A DNA stretch of 64,000 nt from Tuctoria greenei (Eukaryota > Streptophyta > Magnoliopsida > Poales > Poaceae): contig JAYESD010000001.1 of assembly GCA_036927565.1 (NCBI GenBank), positions 290,853,560 through 290,917,559 of the forward strand, in the 5' to 3' direction. The notes under the pieces were generated by a model. That model ran no database searches and was not told the DNA's origin. It worked only from the letters and a program-made list of their open reading frames with translations. The position numbers were made by a program, and so were the translations under genes. Below are positions 11,601-22,260 of this stretch, piece after piece. The stretch's first letter is position 1. Each line of letters starts with the position of its first letter.

Positions 11601-13384
11601 GTGGACTTTGTCTATTATGTTGGTTTATATTGAACTACTTCTATTTGCTAATTGGTAGTTTCATCCTCATCTATTTGGAATTTGGGACTGCATTCCTATA
11701 ATTTCCTATTTTTTTATATTAATAAGGCGTTGCCTCGCCTTACGCCTTATCGCTTAAAAGGTAAAAAGAGGGGTGGTCGCCTTAGGTCGCCTTACCGCCT
11801 TAATAACTATGCATATAATATGCATATTTTATATCCAACTTGGAGGACTCCACATGACAGAAACTACATCAGGAAATCTTAAAGAGTAAAAGAAAAGCAG
11901 AAAGCTAAGTTCTGAATTTTCTAGTAACTGCTCCACAAAACAGTATTGTTTGTCTACCTCAATGCTGAACAGAGCCTATAATAATGTATTTCACAATTCA
12001 CATTAGACTTGATTCATTTTTTTTTGTGAAACATCTCATTTATCTTGCTGTTTGTTTATCATGTTGAAAGTTGAAACGATCATCTTCAAGTATTGGACAC
12101 TTTGTTCTTGGTAGGTCAAGATGATCAAAGCAATGACTTGCCGCCACCTCCCTGGGAAACCCAAAATGCAGAAGGTTATCCATTCCAAGCTGGCCATCCT
12201 GGCGGGCTGTCAGTGCCATCAGGACAACTAGGAGTTAGTCAACCCCAGCCAGTTCAAATTACCCAGCCTGGACATCAAATTGCAGAATCACAACCCATGC
12301 TTACTGGACAATTAGGAGGAATGCAATTTCAGCCTGTGCTCGGGGCTCAACAATCTCACCCTGTGCAAAATGTGCAATATGGGGGAATGTATCCTCCAAT
12401 GCAAAGCAACCAACCAGGAGGCGTGTATCCCCAGCAGATGGCCGGAGATTTCTACCAGCAACAGATGTATGGTGGTCAGATGGCCGGTTATGGCTACAGT
12501 CAGCAGCTTGGAGGCTACTATGTTCCAAATGCTGCATATGCGTATTCCAGTGCCAATGAGCTATCTCAGAGAATGAGCGGGCTCTCGGTGCAAGACAACA
12601 GTTTCTATGGCCAGTGTTGTTCAGGCGTCGCCTAGGCGACGCCTAGTCGCCGCCTAGGCGTCCAGTCGGCCGGCGGCGGACGCCATGGAGGCTCGCCTCG
12701 CCTGGAGAGGGCGACAGGGAAGGGGAAGAGGCCCGGGGGAGGGGGGCGCAGCCGGCAGGGGCGTCGACGCGGCCTGGGGAGACGTCGGAGTAGAGGAATG
12801 GCACCTGGATCGTGGTAGACGATGCTGGATCTTACTTGGGAGCCCGGCGCTAGGTGTCGGATGTCCGGTGCTCGGTCTGGAAGCCATCGGCGGCTGGAGC
12901 TAGAGCAAGCAATCGGGAGTTAGGGTTTGGAAGGGTATTGAAACGTTATTGGGCCTGGTGGGCCTTAAAACATGCTCCTTGCCTCCTTACCTCGTTCAGC
13001 CTCCATCCCGACACCTATTCCCGAGCGGCCGCCCCTGTCTGCCTCCGCTCCAACCCGCCGCCGCCGCTGCTCCAGGACGCCGACGCCGCCTGCTCCCTGC
13101 CCCAGGACGTCGACGCCTCCTCCTCCTCTACTCTGGGCTGCTCCTCCCCTGCTGCCCCCCTAGGACTGCCGCCGCCTGGCTGGACGCCTAGGCGCCTAGG
13201 CGGGCGCCTGGGCGTCCTGGCGCCCGGCAGGCGCCTAGGCGTCCAGGCGTTCATTTACAACCTTGTCTATGGCACCCCTTCATCTTCACTCCAGCAGCGT
13301 AATCGGCCAAGCAGACCTGAAGATTCGCTTTTTAGTGATCTTGTCAACATCGCCAAGACAAAGCCTAGCAAAACTGGCATCTAA
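5654..13384 (+). CDS. TOL: TOM1-like VHS/GAT protein, last exon interrupted by a hAT insertion
   Basis: TOL proteins bind ubiquitinated membrane cargo and pass it to ESCRT for vacuolar degradation. Coding exons: 5654-5757, 6702-6780, 7635-7733, 7818-7931, 8404-8567, 9056-9137, 9369-9454, 9763-9954, 10108-10601 and 12115 onward, all in phase. A VHS domain spans about residues 10-140 (IGPDWSLNLEICD, KVQLLALTLLETLVKNCG, DTWQEAFGG). A GAT domain spans about 187-275, followed by a Pro/Gln-rich tail with clathrin-box-like LDLVDMF. A 654-bp element interrupts exon 10 after 12611, so the frame reads seven foreign residues and stops at 12635 (644 residues). The original tail resumes at 13274 and ends at 13384; without the insert the protein would be 673 residues. 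VHS and GAT are intact, so partial function is possible. Confidence 0.92.
6357..6539. mobile_element. hAT-type MITE in TOL intron 1 (183 bp)
   Basis: Terminal inverted repeats are CAGTGTTTAAAAGGCGCCT and AGGCACCTTTTAAAACACTG. Flanking 8-bp duplications at 6349-6356 and 6540-6547 (CTTTTTGA and CCTTTTGA) match at 7 of 8 bases. The interior is GC-rich with GCCTAG-type palindromes, as in the element in exon 10. Confidence 0.88.
10714..11168. mobile_element. Mutator-type MITE in TOL intron 9 (455 bp)
   Basis: The long terminal inverted repeats begin GAGTAAAGTGCATCAATGGT and end GACTATTGATGCACTTTACTC. They extend over about 100 bp with imperfect pairing (CTAGGTCCAAAATAC against GTATTTTGGACCTAG). 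Flanking 9-bp sequences TTTAAAAAT and TTTATAAAA match at 7 of 9, which suits a Mutator-like target duplication. There is no coding capacity. Confidence 0.8.
11303..11811. mobile_element. hAT-like non-autonomous element in TOL intron 9 (509 bp)
   Basis: A perfect 16-bp terminal inverted repeat, CATAGTTATTAAGGCG against CGCCTTAATAACTATG, encloses dense AAGGCG/CGCCTT subterminal repeats. Flanking octamers GTTATAAT and CATATAAT match at 6 of 8. The AT-rich middle has no recognisable protein. Confidence 0.75.
12612..13265. mobile_element. hAT-type element inserted in TOL exon 10 (654 bp)
   Basis: It is flanked by a perfect 8-bp target duplication, TCTATGGC at 12604-12611 and 13266-13273. The ends are CAGTGTTGT and the inverse of CAAGGTTGT. 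Both subterminal regions carry palindromic GCCTAGGCG clusters (12625-12660 and 13185-13250). The inside is GC-rich with no transposase. It is a non-autonomous element and resembles the 183-bp MITE of intron 1 in its ends and palindromes. Confidence 0.93.
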
Positions 13385-14608
13385 TAAGGCTTGTAAGCAT
13401 GACTAGATGCATATCACCTGTCCTAGCCATGGTGATAGCTCTTGGAGCTCACGGTATATAAGTTCTTTGGAATTCTTTTTCCATATTGGAAAGCAGTAGT
13501 GAGAGTTATAGATCCTAATAATCATAGCGAGTATGGTTCAGCATAATTTTATTTTATTTACTTCGTGCAAGTAATTATTCTTTCTTTATTCGTATTCTGG
13601 AGTTGTGTGTACATATATAATATCCATCAAAAGACAAAAAATTCTGGTTACTCGTTGGTTTGCTGTTGTTTGTTGCCCCTTGGTCCCTCGGCAACCAATA
13701 TGGTGTCGCCTGTGATTCTGAATATTGCCTCTAATCCTGTCAACCTGTTATGCATCTTTGGCTTTGGCTGCTACATCTGTTGAACTGTGTCGGTGAGATT
13801 TGATATGAGCATCGAGCCACGCAATTAGCAGAAGCAGCTTTTGTCTTGGAAAGAGTAAATATCCTTCGGTGTGATAAAATACCTTTGAGGGCAGCACTTC
13901 AACGAAAGAATGTGTGAAATGAGTTCACTCCAGTTATTTGGGCTCTGCGGTAGTAAGGTTCTATTGTTCAAAAGGTTAAATTTTTAACTTCATCTGAATT
14001 CAGCCACTGCATTATTAGTTTGCTCCTCATACCTTAAATATGTTACCGGGGAGCATTGATGACTGGAGCTTCTTCAACTCGTGCCAAATATTGGCTCGGT
14101 TCCAGCTTCTCCCTTGAAGTTCTATCCTAGTGCAAAAGGATATAGAAGCTCATAGACACGGAGCTATAGAGTTATGCAAAGTTAAAATATTTATACTCAT
14201 CGATCCATTTTACATGTTGTTACATGATTTTTCTGGGTCATCGTTGTATCACTATTATCTGGTTAAATGACTTTATAATATTTACTAAAAGTGTGAAATT
14301 AGGAATGTACTTTTCAGGACCAATATACGCATATGATTTTTATACTTTCAAACTATTTTAGAAGCTGTTTTAAAAATTTGACCGAGTTTTGACCAAAGCA
14401 TCATATTTTAAATGATTGGTACACTTTAAACTTCGGGTAACTGCAGTAAGGTTTTTTTAAAAGGTACAATTTCAAAAATTCTTAATTTGAATTTTGAACT
14501 TTAACATCTGACCCAGATTTTGACGCTTTATGTACATGGCATGTAATTCCTCACACAAAACCCCGGCCATCCCCTTTCTCCAACCTTTGCCCTCGTCAGC
14601 TCAAGATA
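13385..14608. other. TOL 3' end and intergenic region
   Basis: TOL 3' UTR probably covers the first several hundred bases. I see no second gene, RNA gene or clear mobile element. From about 14550 the sequence becomes C-rich, as in the 5' leader of the next gene. Confidence 0.4.
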
Positions 14609-17600
14609 ATGGCGGCCACGCCTGCGGTCCTCCGATCTAGGGTTTTAGCCCGCGCCGTCACCTCCTCCCTCCGCCGCGGCCTCCTCGGCACCCACGCCAA
14701 CCCTCCTTCCTCTCTCCTCGCCGCCTCTCACCGCTCGTCAGCGGCCCACAGGTATGCCCTCCAATCCACACGCGTCTCGAATCTCTCCCTTCTCCTCTGA
14801 CATTGTCCCGCCTCGGTCGCTCAGATTACCTTCAGTTTGCGGGGGGCTCCTGTCCGTGATGCCGCTGCACAGCGCCATCGCGTCGGCACGGCTCCGGTCT
14901 GCGATCGCGCCCGAGTCCCAGAGCTGGGGCGTCGTCCCTCAAGGTGCGGCTCTGCGGCATTTTCTTTTAATTTTAGTCTTCTTTGATTGCAAGGTTGGTT
15001 GGGAGTGGAATAGGAAGCCCGTCCCTCTTGTATTGGCAATTTGGCATTTAATTCTTTTTTACTGTATTAGCTTCAGCATTAGGAATGGAAATTTTGTGGG
15101 GATTGTGTGCAAACTGAGAAGCAGAATTGAAATTTAATATATTTTTTAACGAGTAGCAGTTATTTAGCAATACATGGGGTGTATTCTTGTTAGATAAAAG
15201 TAATGATAGGAATAAAGTTATATTATCCTCTTGATCATGTGCATATAATTTGGCATAGATATGGATGTTGGTATGACTTTTGATATTCAAATGTGTGCTT
15301 TATGATGTTCTATGTAAACGCTGCTGCTATAACCATTAGGATTCTTCTAAGGCTTCCTTTGGAAGCTCGGGATGGAAAACCCAGGGCAGCTAATCCCGAA
15401 TGTAATTTTCCCTGTCCCCTGGTGGAATTCTCACCGGGGTCTAATTTTCCCTTTGTGCATTTGGAAAGAAGGGGGTAGAAATCCCAACATACAAAAAAAG
15501 TCTTAAAAATCCAAAAATCTTGACCTGAGCTCCACAAAGCACAAAGAAGCACAAGGTGATCAGACGGTGAGCAACGAAGCTCGAGCGCAGAGCTCCACGA
15601 CGCCTCTCGGCACCAACGTTGTGGCTGCTCCGAGCTCCACGACGCGGCTGGTGGCCAACGTGGTGAGAAACGTGGCTGGCTGGATCCTCGCTTCAAGATC
15701 CACATGCTTCTAGATCCCCGCTGCTGGCCTGGCCGTTCCGGCCACTCTGCCCTTCTGGTCGAGGAGGAGGGACCGAGGCAAGCAGCGCGTATCAGGGGCG
15801 TGCGACGCGGGGAAGCAAGCGCGGATTGGAGATGGGAGCCGAGCGGCGTGGCAAAAGCGATGCAGATCGAATGGGAGGCGAGCGGTGGGACAGAGTCGAG
15901 CGCGAATCGCGGGGTGGTGAGCGGCGAGCACGAATCGGGGGTGAGAGGCGACGGGCGGGATGAAGAGGCGAAAGGCGAGCAGGCAGGGTTTTCGTCCCCG
16001 ACCTCGCGAGGCCGGGCCGAAAAAAACCCACGATTCCCCGTGGATCAGACCGGGAACTTAGGCTGCCAAGTGCTTCTTTGGGAAATTTCGGCCCGTGGTT
16101 TTTTGGGCCGGGGATTGGGCTGGGAACCCGCCGGGATCCTGAGCTACCAAAGGAGCCCTAAAATAGATATGATCCTGTTTTCTTCCCCTATTCTCCCTAG
16201 CATGCTATGAATACCCACACAATGAATCTTCTAATCAGTGGTGTTTTGTAATAATGTTCTCAAATAATTTATACTCCCTCCAGTTTTAAATCTATGATGT
16301 TAGGATATGACAATATTTTTAGTTCATTTTTGAGCTAAAAAGATTGTCCTTATGTAATCAATCAAAATCCAGAGGGGGTATCTGACTTTAACATTTTATC
16401 AATCATATCAAGAAATGTTTTTTGAGATCAATCATCCATAATTCCATATTTTCCAACAGCTCTAAGGCTATTCTATTTTCTGTTTTCTTTGATATGTCTT
16501 TCCTCCTTGTTCATCTTTTCCAGTACTATTCCATACTCAAATTGCATGATGACGTTTAGGGCAGCTACCCTTGCTAATTCTGAATAAAAATGAGCTGTCT
16601 GAAAGCATCTAGGCCCCATGAGGTACGGTTTCGGTGATTAATGACAACCATTCGATTTTACTAATGAATTTGTGAATGCAAGGTCCCAATAATCACTCAA
16701 TCAAATGAAATCAAAATGACATTGGAGACCCATATAAAATTAACTAATGAGATCAAATCAAATCATATGAAGACAAGAAGTGAAAGCTCTAACTTGACAT
16801 CACTCAATGCTTGAAGACTATCAGAACAACATTTCAAACAAGTGTCAAAGAGGTCACAAGTTCAATTTCCAAAAGAACAACTCAAAACAACTCGAAGTCA
16901 ACAAGTTGACCACACCGGATCATCCGATGATTTCTGAGTTGACTACATCGGTCGAGTTGTGTCAACAGAAGAAGAAGACCTCAGAGCAAAGCACTCACCG
17001 GATGATCCGATGTGTGGCTCAGCTACATCAGTCCATCAGTACAGTTTGCAACATCATTGGACCAAGTGAAGCACCGGATCATCCGATGTACATAAGTATA
17101 AACATCGGTTGATTACTCCAGTAAGCATTAAGGTTGAGTCAACTCTGGAGGAAAGAGCCACCAGATCATCCGATGATGAAGATGAAGCTACATCGGTCTA
17201 ACAACGGTCATATCTGACACCATGACGTCAGCCAGCTTAATTAGACCGATGATAACAAAGGGGGAGACATCGGATCATCCGATGTGTACAATAAAGTTCT
17301 GTCAGCCTACTTTTCCAACGGCTATTTCGGGGAGGTTGGCTTTAAATACCCCCTAAGCCAGTCATTACGGCGAGTCTTGATACTCAGAAGCTAACAACAC
17401 ATCCAAGAGCACTCAAGACCAAGAGCTTACACTTCTACACCCATTAGATCATTTGTATAGGCTAGATCTAGCTAGAGAAAAGCTTGTGTGCGTCCATTCT
17501 CAGTGATTGGAGTCTCTAGGCTAGTGAGAGGTTGAAGAGATCCTTCCGGAGCTTGCCAAGGTGTGTGTGGAAGCCCGGAAGATCAAGGATTGTACAAGGC

Positions 17601-18307
17601 TTGAGCTCCACCTTGACGTAGATGGCGAACGGAGAAGATTAGTGAAGACCCCCTTGTCTCGGTGACTTGGGAGTGGCAAAACCCATCGGTGGGTGCCACA
17701 ACGTGGACGTAGGAAGATCCTTGTGATCTTGCCGAACCACGGGATAAACTCCGTGTCTCCGTGTCTTTTGAGCGTTTGCATTCCTCTCTCTCCTTTTACA
17801 TTATGCAATCTTTATTCCGCAACTTATATTTACGTTGATTGCATAGATAAACCGCATAGGGAATTGGGCTTTAGTCGTTAATTTTTAATTGTCTTAAAAT
17901 TTGAAAGAAAGCCCAATTCACCCTCCCCTCTTGGGCGTTTTGATCCTTACACTGTCCAAGACGACATGTATTTGAGTACAGGAGTACTAACCTTGTGTGT
18001 TTGGAGATCTTTATAATGATTCAAAGTATCAAAATACTTAGTACTTAGTGTCTGCATGAATCAGGTAATCTAACACATACTAATGTTGGATTTGACATTC
18101 TGGATTTTCTCCATTCATTCTGAAATTATTGCTTACCTATCCATGTCTTATCACTAAATGTTGTTATTTTCCTACTTTTGAGAGTCATTTTTGTCAGTTT
18201 GCCGTATATCAATTTAATGGGCATATTTCTTGGATACAGTAACAACAATACATTATGACACAAGGTTGTCTTTTTTTGTTGTTGTAGGAAACTCAATGCC
18301 TTTATGA
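14609..18307 (+). CDS. NFD6-like small organelle-targeted protein (3 coding exons)
   Basis: The product resembles the plant NUCLEAR FUSION DEFECTIVE 6 family, small mitochondrial or plastid proteins needed for karyogamy in Arabidopsis. Exons 14609-14751, 14825-14943 and 18288-18307 join in phase to 93 residues. The N-terminus is Arg/Ala/Ser-rich like a presequence. The family core follows (SVMPLHSAIASARL, then SQSWGVVPQG), and the last exon supplies the family ending NSMPL. The third exon is only 20 coding bases, placed by the acceptor TTGTTGTAG before 18288. Intron 2 is 3.3 kb because it holds a Harbinger-type element and a solo Copia LTR. The reading frame itself is undamaged. Confidence 0.85.
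15351..16158. mobile_element. PIF/Harbinger-type non-autonomous element (808 bp) in NFD6-like intron 2
   Basis: The ends GGCTTCCTTTGGAAGCTC and GAGCTACCAAAGGAGCCC are inverted repeats, flanked by TAA on both sides (15348-15350 and 16159-16161). That three-base TWA duplication is typical of PIF/Harbinger. Open frames inside are GC-rich and show no transposase motif. Confidence 0.8.
16600..17951 (+). mobile_element. solo LTR of a Sirevirus-like Copia element (family 1)
   Basis: The 1352-bp LTR starts TGAAAGCATCTAGG and ends CCTTACA. It is flanked by the 5-bp duplication CTGTC (16595-16599 and 17952-17956) and lies inside NFD6-like intron 2. It is nearly identical to the 3' LTR at 31652-33002. 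It carries several copies of a short palindromic motif (CCGGATCATCCGATG) and a TTTAAATA box near 17342. No internal Copia sequence is attached on either side. Confidence 0.93.
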
Positions 18308-19489
18308 CAGACTAGTGTTGCACTTCTCCATGTACCCTTGGGCTCAGCTCAGAAACTTTTCAAGGCTTGTGACGTTTTTGTCGCAAAGTACAGATGAGCT
18401 TACAAGTAGCCATGAATATTTAGCCATTACAGGACATGTTCTTCATTGCCAGGAAAAAATGGCTTTTCTGTGGCTGCGATATCTGATTCTGTAGACTTAA
18501 GTTATGATTTGAGTTGCCCTTGCTCATTTTGGAGATTAGACATGATTTTGACAATCATGCAATTGAATTCTAGAGATGCAATGTTTGAAGTTCATCCTTG
18601 TCCATGAATAAGCAATCGATCATGATTCAACTTCATTTTGTGAGCTTGGAGCTTAGTCATCACGTATGCAAGCATGGTATGTGCAATTTTCATGCTTGTG
18701 ATTGGAATGTCATGGTTTGTGTGAGAAATGGAAACTTCTGTGTGACCGTTTACATTTTATTCGCTTCGGTTGCAAGAAAATACGTTGAAAGAAGGCTTTA
18801 AAACCAGAATCGGCACTAAACTGGAGTAATACATCGAATGGTTCATGTTCAATTGCTGTATATACGCAGATATGGACCAGAGTATATAAAAGAAACTGCA
18901 AATTATTATTAGCCTGGAAAGAAACGTAGCTGCTCTAGTCATATATAATTCCCAAACAATTTACAGCAAGTTCACGTCGCCCCGCTGTTGACTAATACGC
19001 TCCAACCATACCAGGTATTTAATCATGCTTGATTATCAATTCTTCATGATCAAGATTTTCCTTACTCGAATTAACTGAACGCATAAACCTTATATTCACA
19101 CAAATCTGAATATGGGCCATAGTATGTAAATAGAAAGGAACTCCAGATTATTAGCTTAGAAAGATACATAGCTGCACTAGTCACATGTCATTCTCTAAAA
19201 AACTAGGTACATATACAATTCCCAAACAGTTTACATTAAGATCATTGTAGCTCCGCTGTTGACTGGTACTCCCCCATATAAGCTCCGCCATATCAGGCAA
19301 TACCAGTTAATTCGAACATTTTGAGGTTAATAACAAACTTGCAAACCAGAACTAGAAAGGAAGACGGGCCGAGAAAAAAGACACCCCTAGAAGTTAAGAA
19401 TGCAGCTCCTGTTGGTTCTGGTGACACTTTTTGCAGTTGGTCCATCGATTTGCTTCTCAATCTTGTTCTTGATGCACGAATTCATTCTT
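18308..19489. other. NFD6-like 3' UTR and spacer, with a diverged direct repeat
   Basis: No coding sequence is present. A diverged direct repeat of about 200 bp lies at about 18855-19030 and 19100-19310. Shared blocks include GGACCAGAGTATATAAA/GGGCCATAGTATGTAAA, TAATTCCCAAACA/CAATTCCCAAACAG and CCGCTGTTGACT. It lies 3' of the minus-strand CAF1-like gene and may include its 3' UTR. Confidence 0.6.
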
Positions 19490-20371
19490 CTAGAACGTCT
19501 GGATCCCACAAAGCTGGCGACGGTACTTCTCCCTGCCGTCGTCCATCTTGTCCTTTAGCACCTCGAACGCTTGGAGTGCCATCACGGCGGCTGCTCCGGC
19601 GAGGTCCTTCCCCGTCATCTCCGTGTTTACAGCGCGGCCAGCTAGCTTGTTTGCGATTACTTTGAGCGGCCCCCGGCATCCCACCGGGTCGTGCTCCCTG
19701 GCCAAGAGCTTGACGTCGTAGATGCGCGCGCCAATCTTGATGCGAACCAGGTCCTTGAAGGCGTCGAGGTCGGCCGGAAGGGGCTCACCGATCAGTACCT
19801 TGACCATATAGGCCACATGGTACGCGGCGGCGAAGGTCGTCCACTCCGGGCAGGCTCTGATGAGGCCCGAGTCCCGGAGCAGCCAGCGGAGCCTGTACCC
19901 TGCGACGCCGTCGTACTTGAGGCGGTAGAAGTCGACCCCGCGGCTGGCGAGGTACGCGACGGACGGCGGCGCGCAGCGGTAGGGGCCGTCGGACAGGATG
20001 TCGAAGTCGCGCAGGTTGAACTCCCAGGCGTGGAGGCCGCCGTCGTCGGTGCGGACGGCGAGGCCCACCTGCAGCGGCGGCAGCCGGTTCACGTTGGCCC
20101 GGACCACCGCGTACCTCTCCTGGGCGGTGAGGATGCTGTAGTGGCTCCTGTTGCCGCCGCCGTGGTGGAAGACGCAGCCGGGGTACTGCACGTTGAACGC
20201 CACGTGGGTGGCGCGCGGCGCGACGCGGGAGAGCGCGGCGGACTCGGCGCGGAAGTTGGCGGCCCACACGGGGACGGCGCGGACGGCGGCCATGGCAGGC
20301 GGCGGCGCTAGCACGCGATCCCAGCTAGAGCGCGAGTTCGCGTTGCAGGCTTTGCAACTTGGACGTAGCAA
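19490..20371 (-). CDS. CAF1/POP2-like protein with lost catalytic residues (copy 1)
   Basis: CAF1 is the DEDD-family deadenylase subunit of CCR4-NOT, which shortens mRNA poly(A) tails. This intronless 293-residue ORF follows the CAF1 fold in order: VWAANFRAE (36-44), VAFNVQYPG (57-65), QVGLAVRTDDGG (101-112), WEFNLRDFD (116-124), WTTFAAAYHVAYMVK (177-191), IYDVKLLARE (218-227) and TGKDLAGAAAV (253-263). The family pattern DTEFPG is NVQYPG here, so the first Asp and Glu are Asn60 and Gln62. The Asp of SGYDFGYLLK is His185. The His before the last motif is absent, and only Asp256 may remain. A second ATG at residue 27 fits the usual CAF1 start better. The protein is probably not a nuclease. The GC-rich intact frame is repeated unchanged in copy 2. 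Confidence 0.85.
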   Translation of the reverse strand: MLRPSCKACNANSRSSWDRVLAPPPAMAAVRAVPVWAANFRAESAALSRVAPRATHVAFNVQYPGCVFHHGGGNRSHYSILTAQERYAVVRANVNRLPPLQVGLAVRTDDGGLHAWEFNLRDFDILSDGPYRCAPPSVAYLASRGVDFYRLKYDGVAGYRLRWLLRDSGLIRACPEWTTFAAAYHVAYMVKVLIGEPLPADLDAFKDLVRIKIGARIYDVKLLAREHDPVGCRGPLKVIANKLAGRAVNTEMTGKDLAGAAAVMALQAFEVLKDKMDDGREKYRRQLCGIQTF

Positions 20372-20414
20372 GGCTTTGAGACGAACTGGGTCTGGAGGAA
20401 TTTCGTTGCGCGAG

Positions 20415-20427
20415 ATATATATATATA
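20415..20427 (-). promoter_or_regulatory. TATA-like (TA)n box upstream of CAF1-like copy 1
   Basis: ATATATATATATA lies about 45-55 bp upstream of the first ATG of the minus-strand CAF1-like ORF, a suitable TATA distance for a very short leader. The same box is at 35465-35477 in copy 2. It is reduced to ATATA in the third copy near 63972. Confidence 0.45.
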
Positions 20428-21982
20428 GGCTAGGCTGGGCACATGCATGCCATCGCGGAACAAACGACTTCTCCGACTCGGTCCCAGCTTCCCGAGTTAC
20501 TCTAGCTAGGCCGCCGAGCCGAGCGTACGCATGCAGTTAATTGTTATCAAACGGAGTCCGACTCGGTCCCAGCTTCCGACTCGAGACGAGCGTACGCAGT
20601 TGTCATCAAACTCAAGCTAGCACTTCTCGTGTCATCCCGAATTCCGGATAAATTTTCCATGATGACGACTACGTACCCTGTGGGATTTACAAACGTGTGT
20701 GCACTCCGTTTGCTTCTCGACTTCTAGCTAGTAGTATTATTAGTACATGAGCTCATCTTAATGACTGTTGTACGATGAGGGTCCTGACACCATGCATGTC
20801 TGCATCCAGCAAACTGCAATAACTGCACGGTTCTCAGCAGGCGCGCGAATATCTCCTCCTGAGATTGGCAACCGTCGACCGCGGGCGTGCGCGCAGTTCC
20901 ACTACGCCGCCACGCCATGCAGTGGGCGCTCCTGCGCTGCGTTCCTCATGGCCGCGTCCAAGTAGAGTCTCCTCGTCTACGACGTACGCGGGCCTGCTCA
21001 GGGCGTTCGTCAACGTCAACTCGGCCCTCCTCGGCAGGCTCGTGGACTGCCGCCTGCCGACTTCATTGCGCTCGTAATCGCCTAGAGGTGGGCGATGAGC
21101 TGCAGATATGGCGGCGACTGGCTCGTGGTGGCAAGTGATGCGTAGATGCGCTGTGTGGCGCAGATTGGCGGGAGTTTAGGACTCACAGCAGCGAAACGAG
21201 GGAGTATAGATCCTCAAATGGGCCGGGCCCATTCGGCGGCCCGACGCCCGGCACGGAAAATCCCAACCAAAGCACGGGCCCGGCACGAGCCAAATAGTGT
21301 TGGGCCGGCCCGAGCACTTATAGGGCCGTGTCTGGGCCGCCTCCTCGGCCCGCTGGGCTAGCCCGAGCCCAGCACGATTTTTTGGCTGGCCCGATGATGG
21401 CCCAATATTGCCTCAATCTGCATCTGGAGCATTGATCGTTGCACTGTTTTTTAACCGTTAGATCTACTTGGACACATATAAATACTCACCTCTATTCTCA
21501 AACCCTAGTCACCTCATTTCCAACCCTAGCCGCCAGCCACCAGCCTCCCTCTCCACCTGCGCCGCCCGCATACCTTCCCCACCTGCCGACCTCCCCAGTC
21601 CCCACCCGCGCCGCCGACCAGCCTTCCCCACCCGCCAGCCGCATAAGATAGTTCCGATAGTTCAAAAATAAAGGCATAAGAGAGTCTTAGAATAATATGT
21701 GTCTGAAATATTTTAGTCTTCGCTTTCTAAATAATATGAATGACTTGATTATATCATCTTCATTTACTTCGAAAAAATATTTCACTTAATAAATGTGACT
21801 AGAAAATTTAAAAGGAGACAAATTCCTTATTCCATTTAAGAAGTTGTAACAGTTCTTGTCCATATGTGACAATGTTCATGGACACGTGGGAAGGATAAAC
21901 TGCTGGCACACTAGGAAGGTTGCGGCAGACGCACTTGCGAGTCGCAAGCCTAATGGTTTGTTGCCGGAATTGATCAGCGCCT
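20428..21982. other. CAF1-like upstream spacer with a hAT-like fragment
   Basis: The first 230 bp repeat ACTCGGTCCCAGCTTCC twice and belong to the gene's upstream region. From 20658 to 21977 runs a segment that reappears at 24083-25371. From about 21215 to 21650 it holds a GGCCGGGCCC/GGCCCGA-rich stretch followed by TATAAATACTCACC and a CCCTAGCCGCC leader. This looks like the 5' end of an Ac-like hAT element with no transposase left. The open frames near 20865-21138 match nothing I know. Confidence 0.4.
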
Positions 21983-22260
21983 CACTACAGGAAACGCGAC
22001 CATTTGCGACGGCTAAAAAACATTGCGACGGCCCACCGTCGCAAATTGACTAATTTGCGACAGCTCGCACTTGACCGTCGCAAATAGAAGCTTAATTTGC
22101 GACGTCGAGCCTTAATGTCGTCGCATATAATGAGGTCGTCACAAATATAAGGTTAACTTGCGACGGCCAACCCTTGTACCGTCGCAAATTAAGTAATTTC
22201 TGACGGCGAAACCAAGTATCGTTGCAATTTAACAGGTCGTCACAAATTAAGAGAATATAC
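21983..22260 (+). mobile_element. terminus of a CACTA element (family A), truncated
   Basis: It starts CACTACAGGAAACGCGACC and is followed by dense subterminal repeats of TTTGCGACGG and CCGTCGCAAAT in both orientations, as in En/Spm elements. Flanking bases on the left are CCT. No matching opposite terminus occurs within unit 1, so the element is broken. Confidence 0.75.

Noticed and set aside
12654..13384. GC-rich ORFs across the hAT element in TOL exon 10
   Set aside because: They are Pro/Arg/Ala-rich and arise from palindromic element DNA. Only the last 37 codons of one frame are real TOL coding sequence.
15310..16210. ORFs on both strands in NFD6-like intron 2
   Set aside because: They lie within the Harbinger-type element and show no transposase or other domain.
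19691..20311. 206-codon plus-strand ORF opposite the CAF1-like gene (also at 34741)
   Set aside because: It is a shadow of the GC-rich CAF1-like coding sequence, low in complexity, with no motif of its own.
20865..21138. Conserved ORFs repeated in unit 1, unit 2, P and Q as a small gene family
   Set aside because: The same DNA is simply re-copied. The frames overlap each other in different phases and show frame-breaking differences in P and Q.
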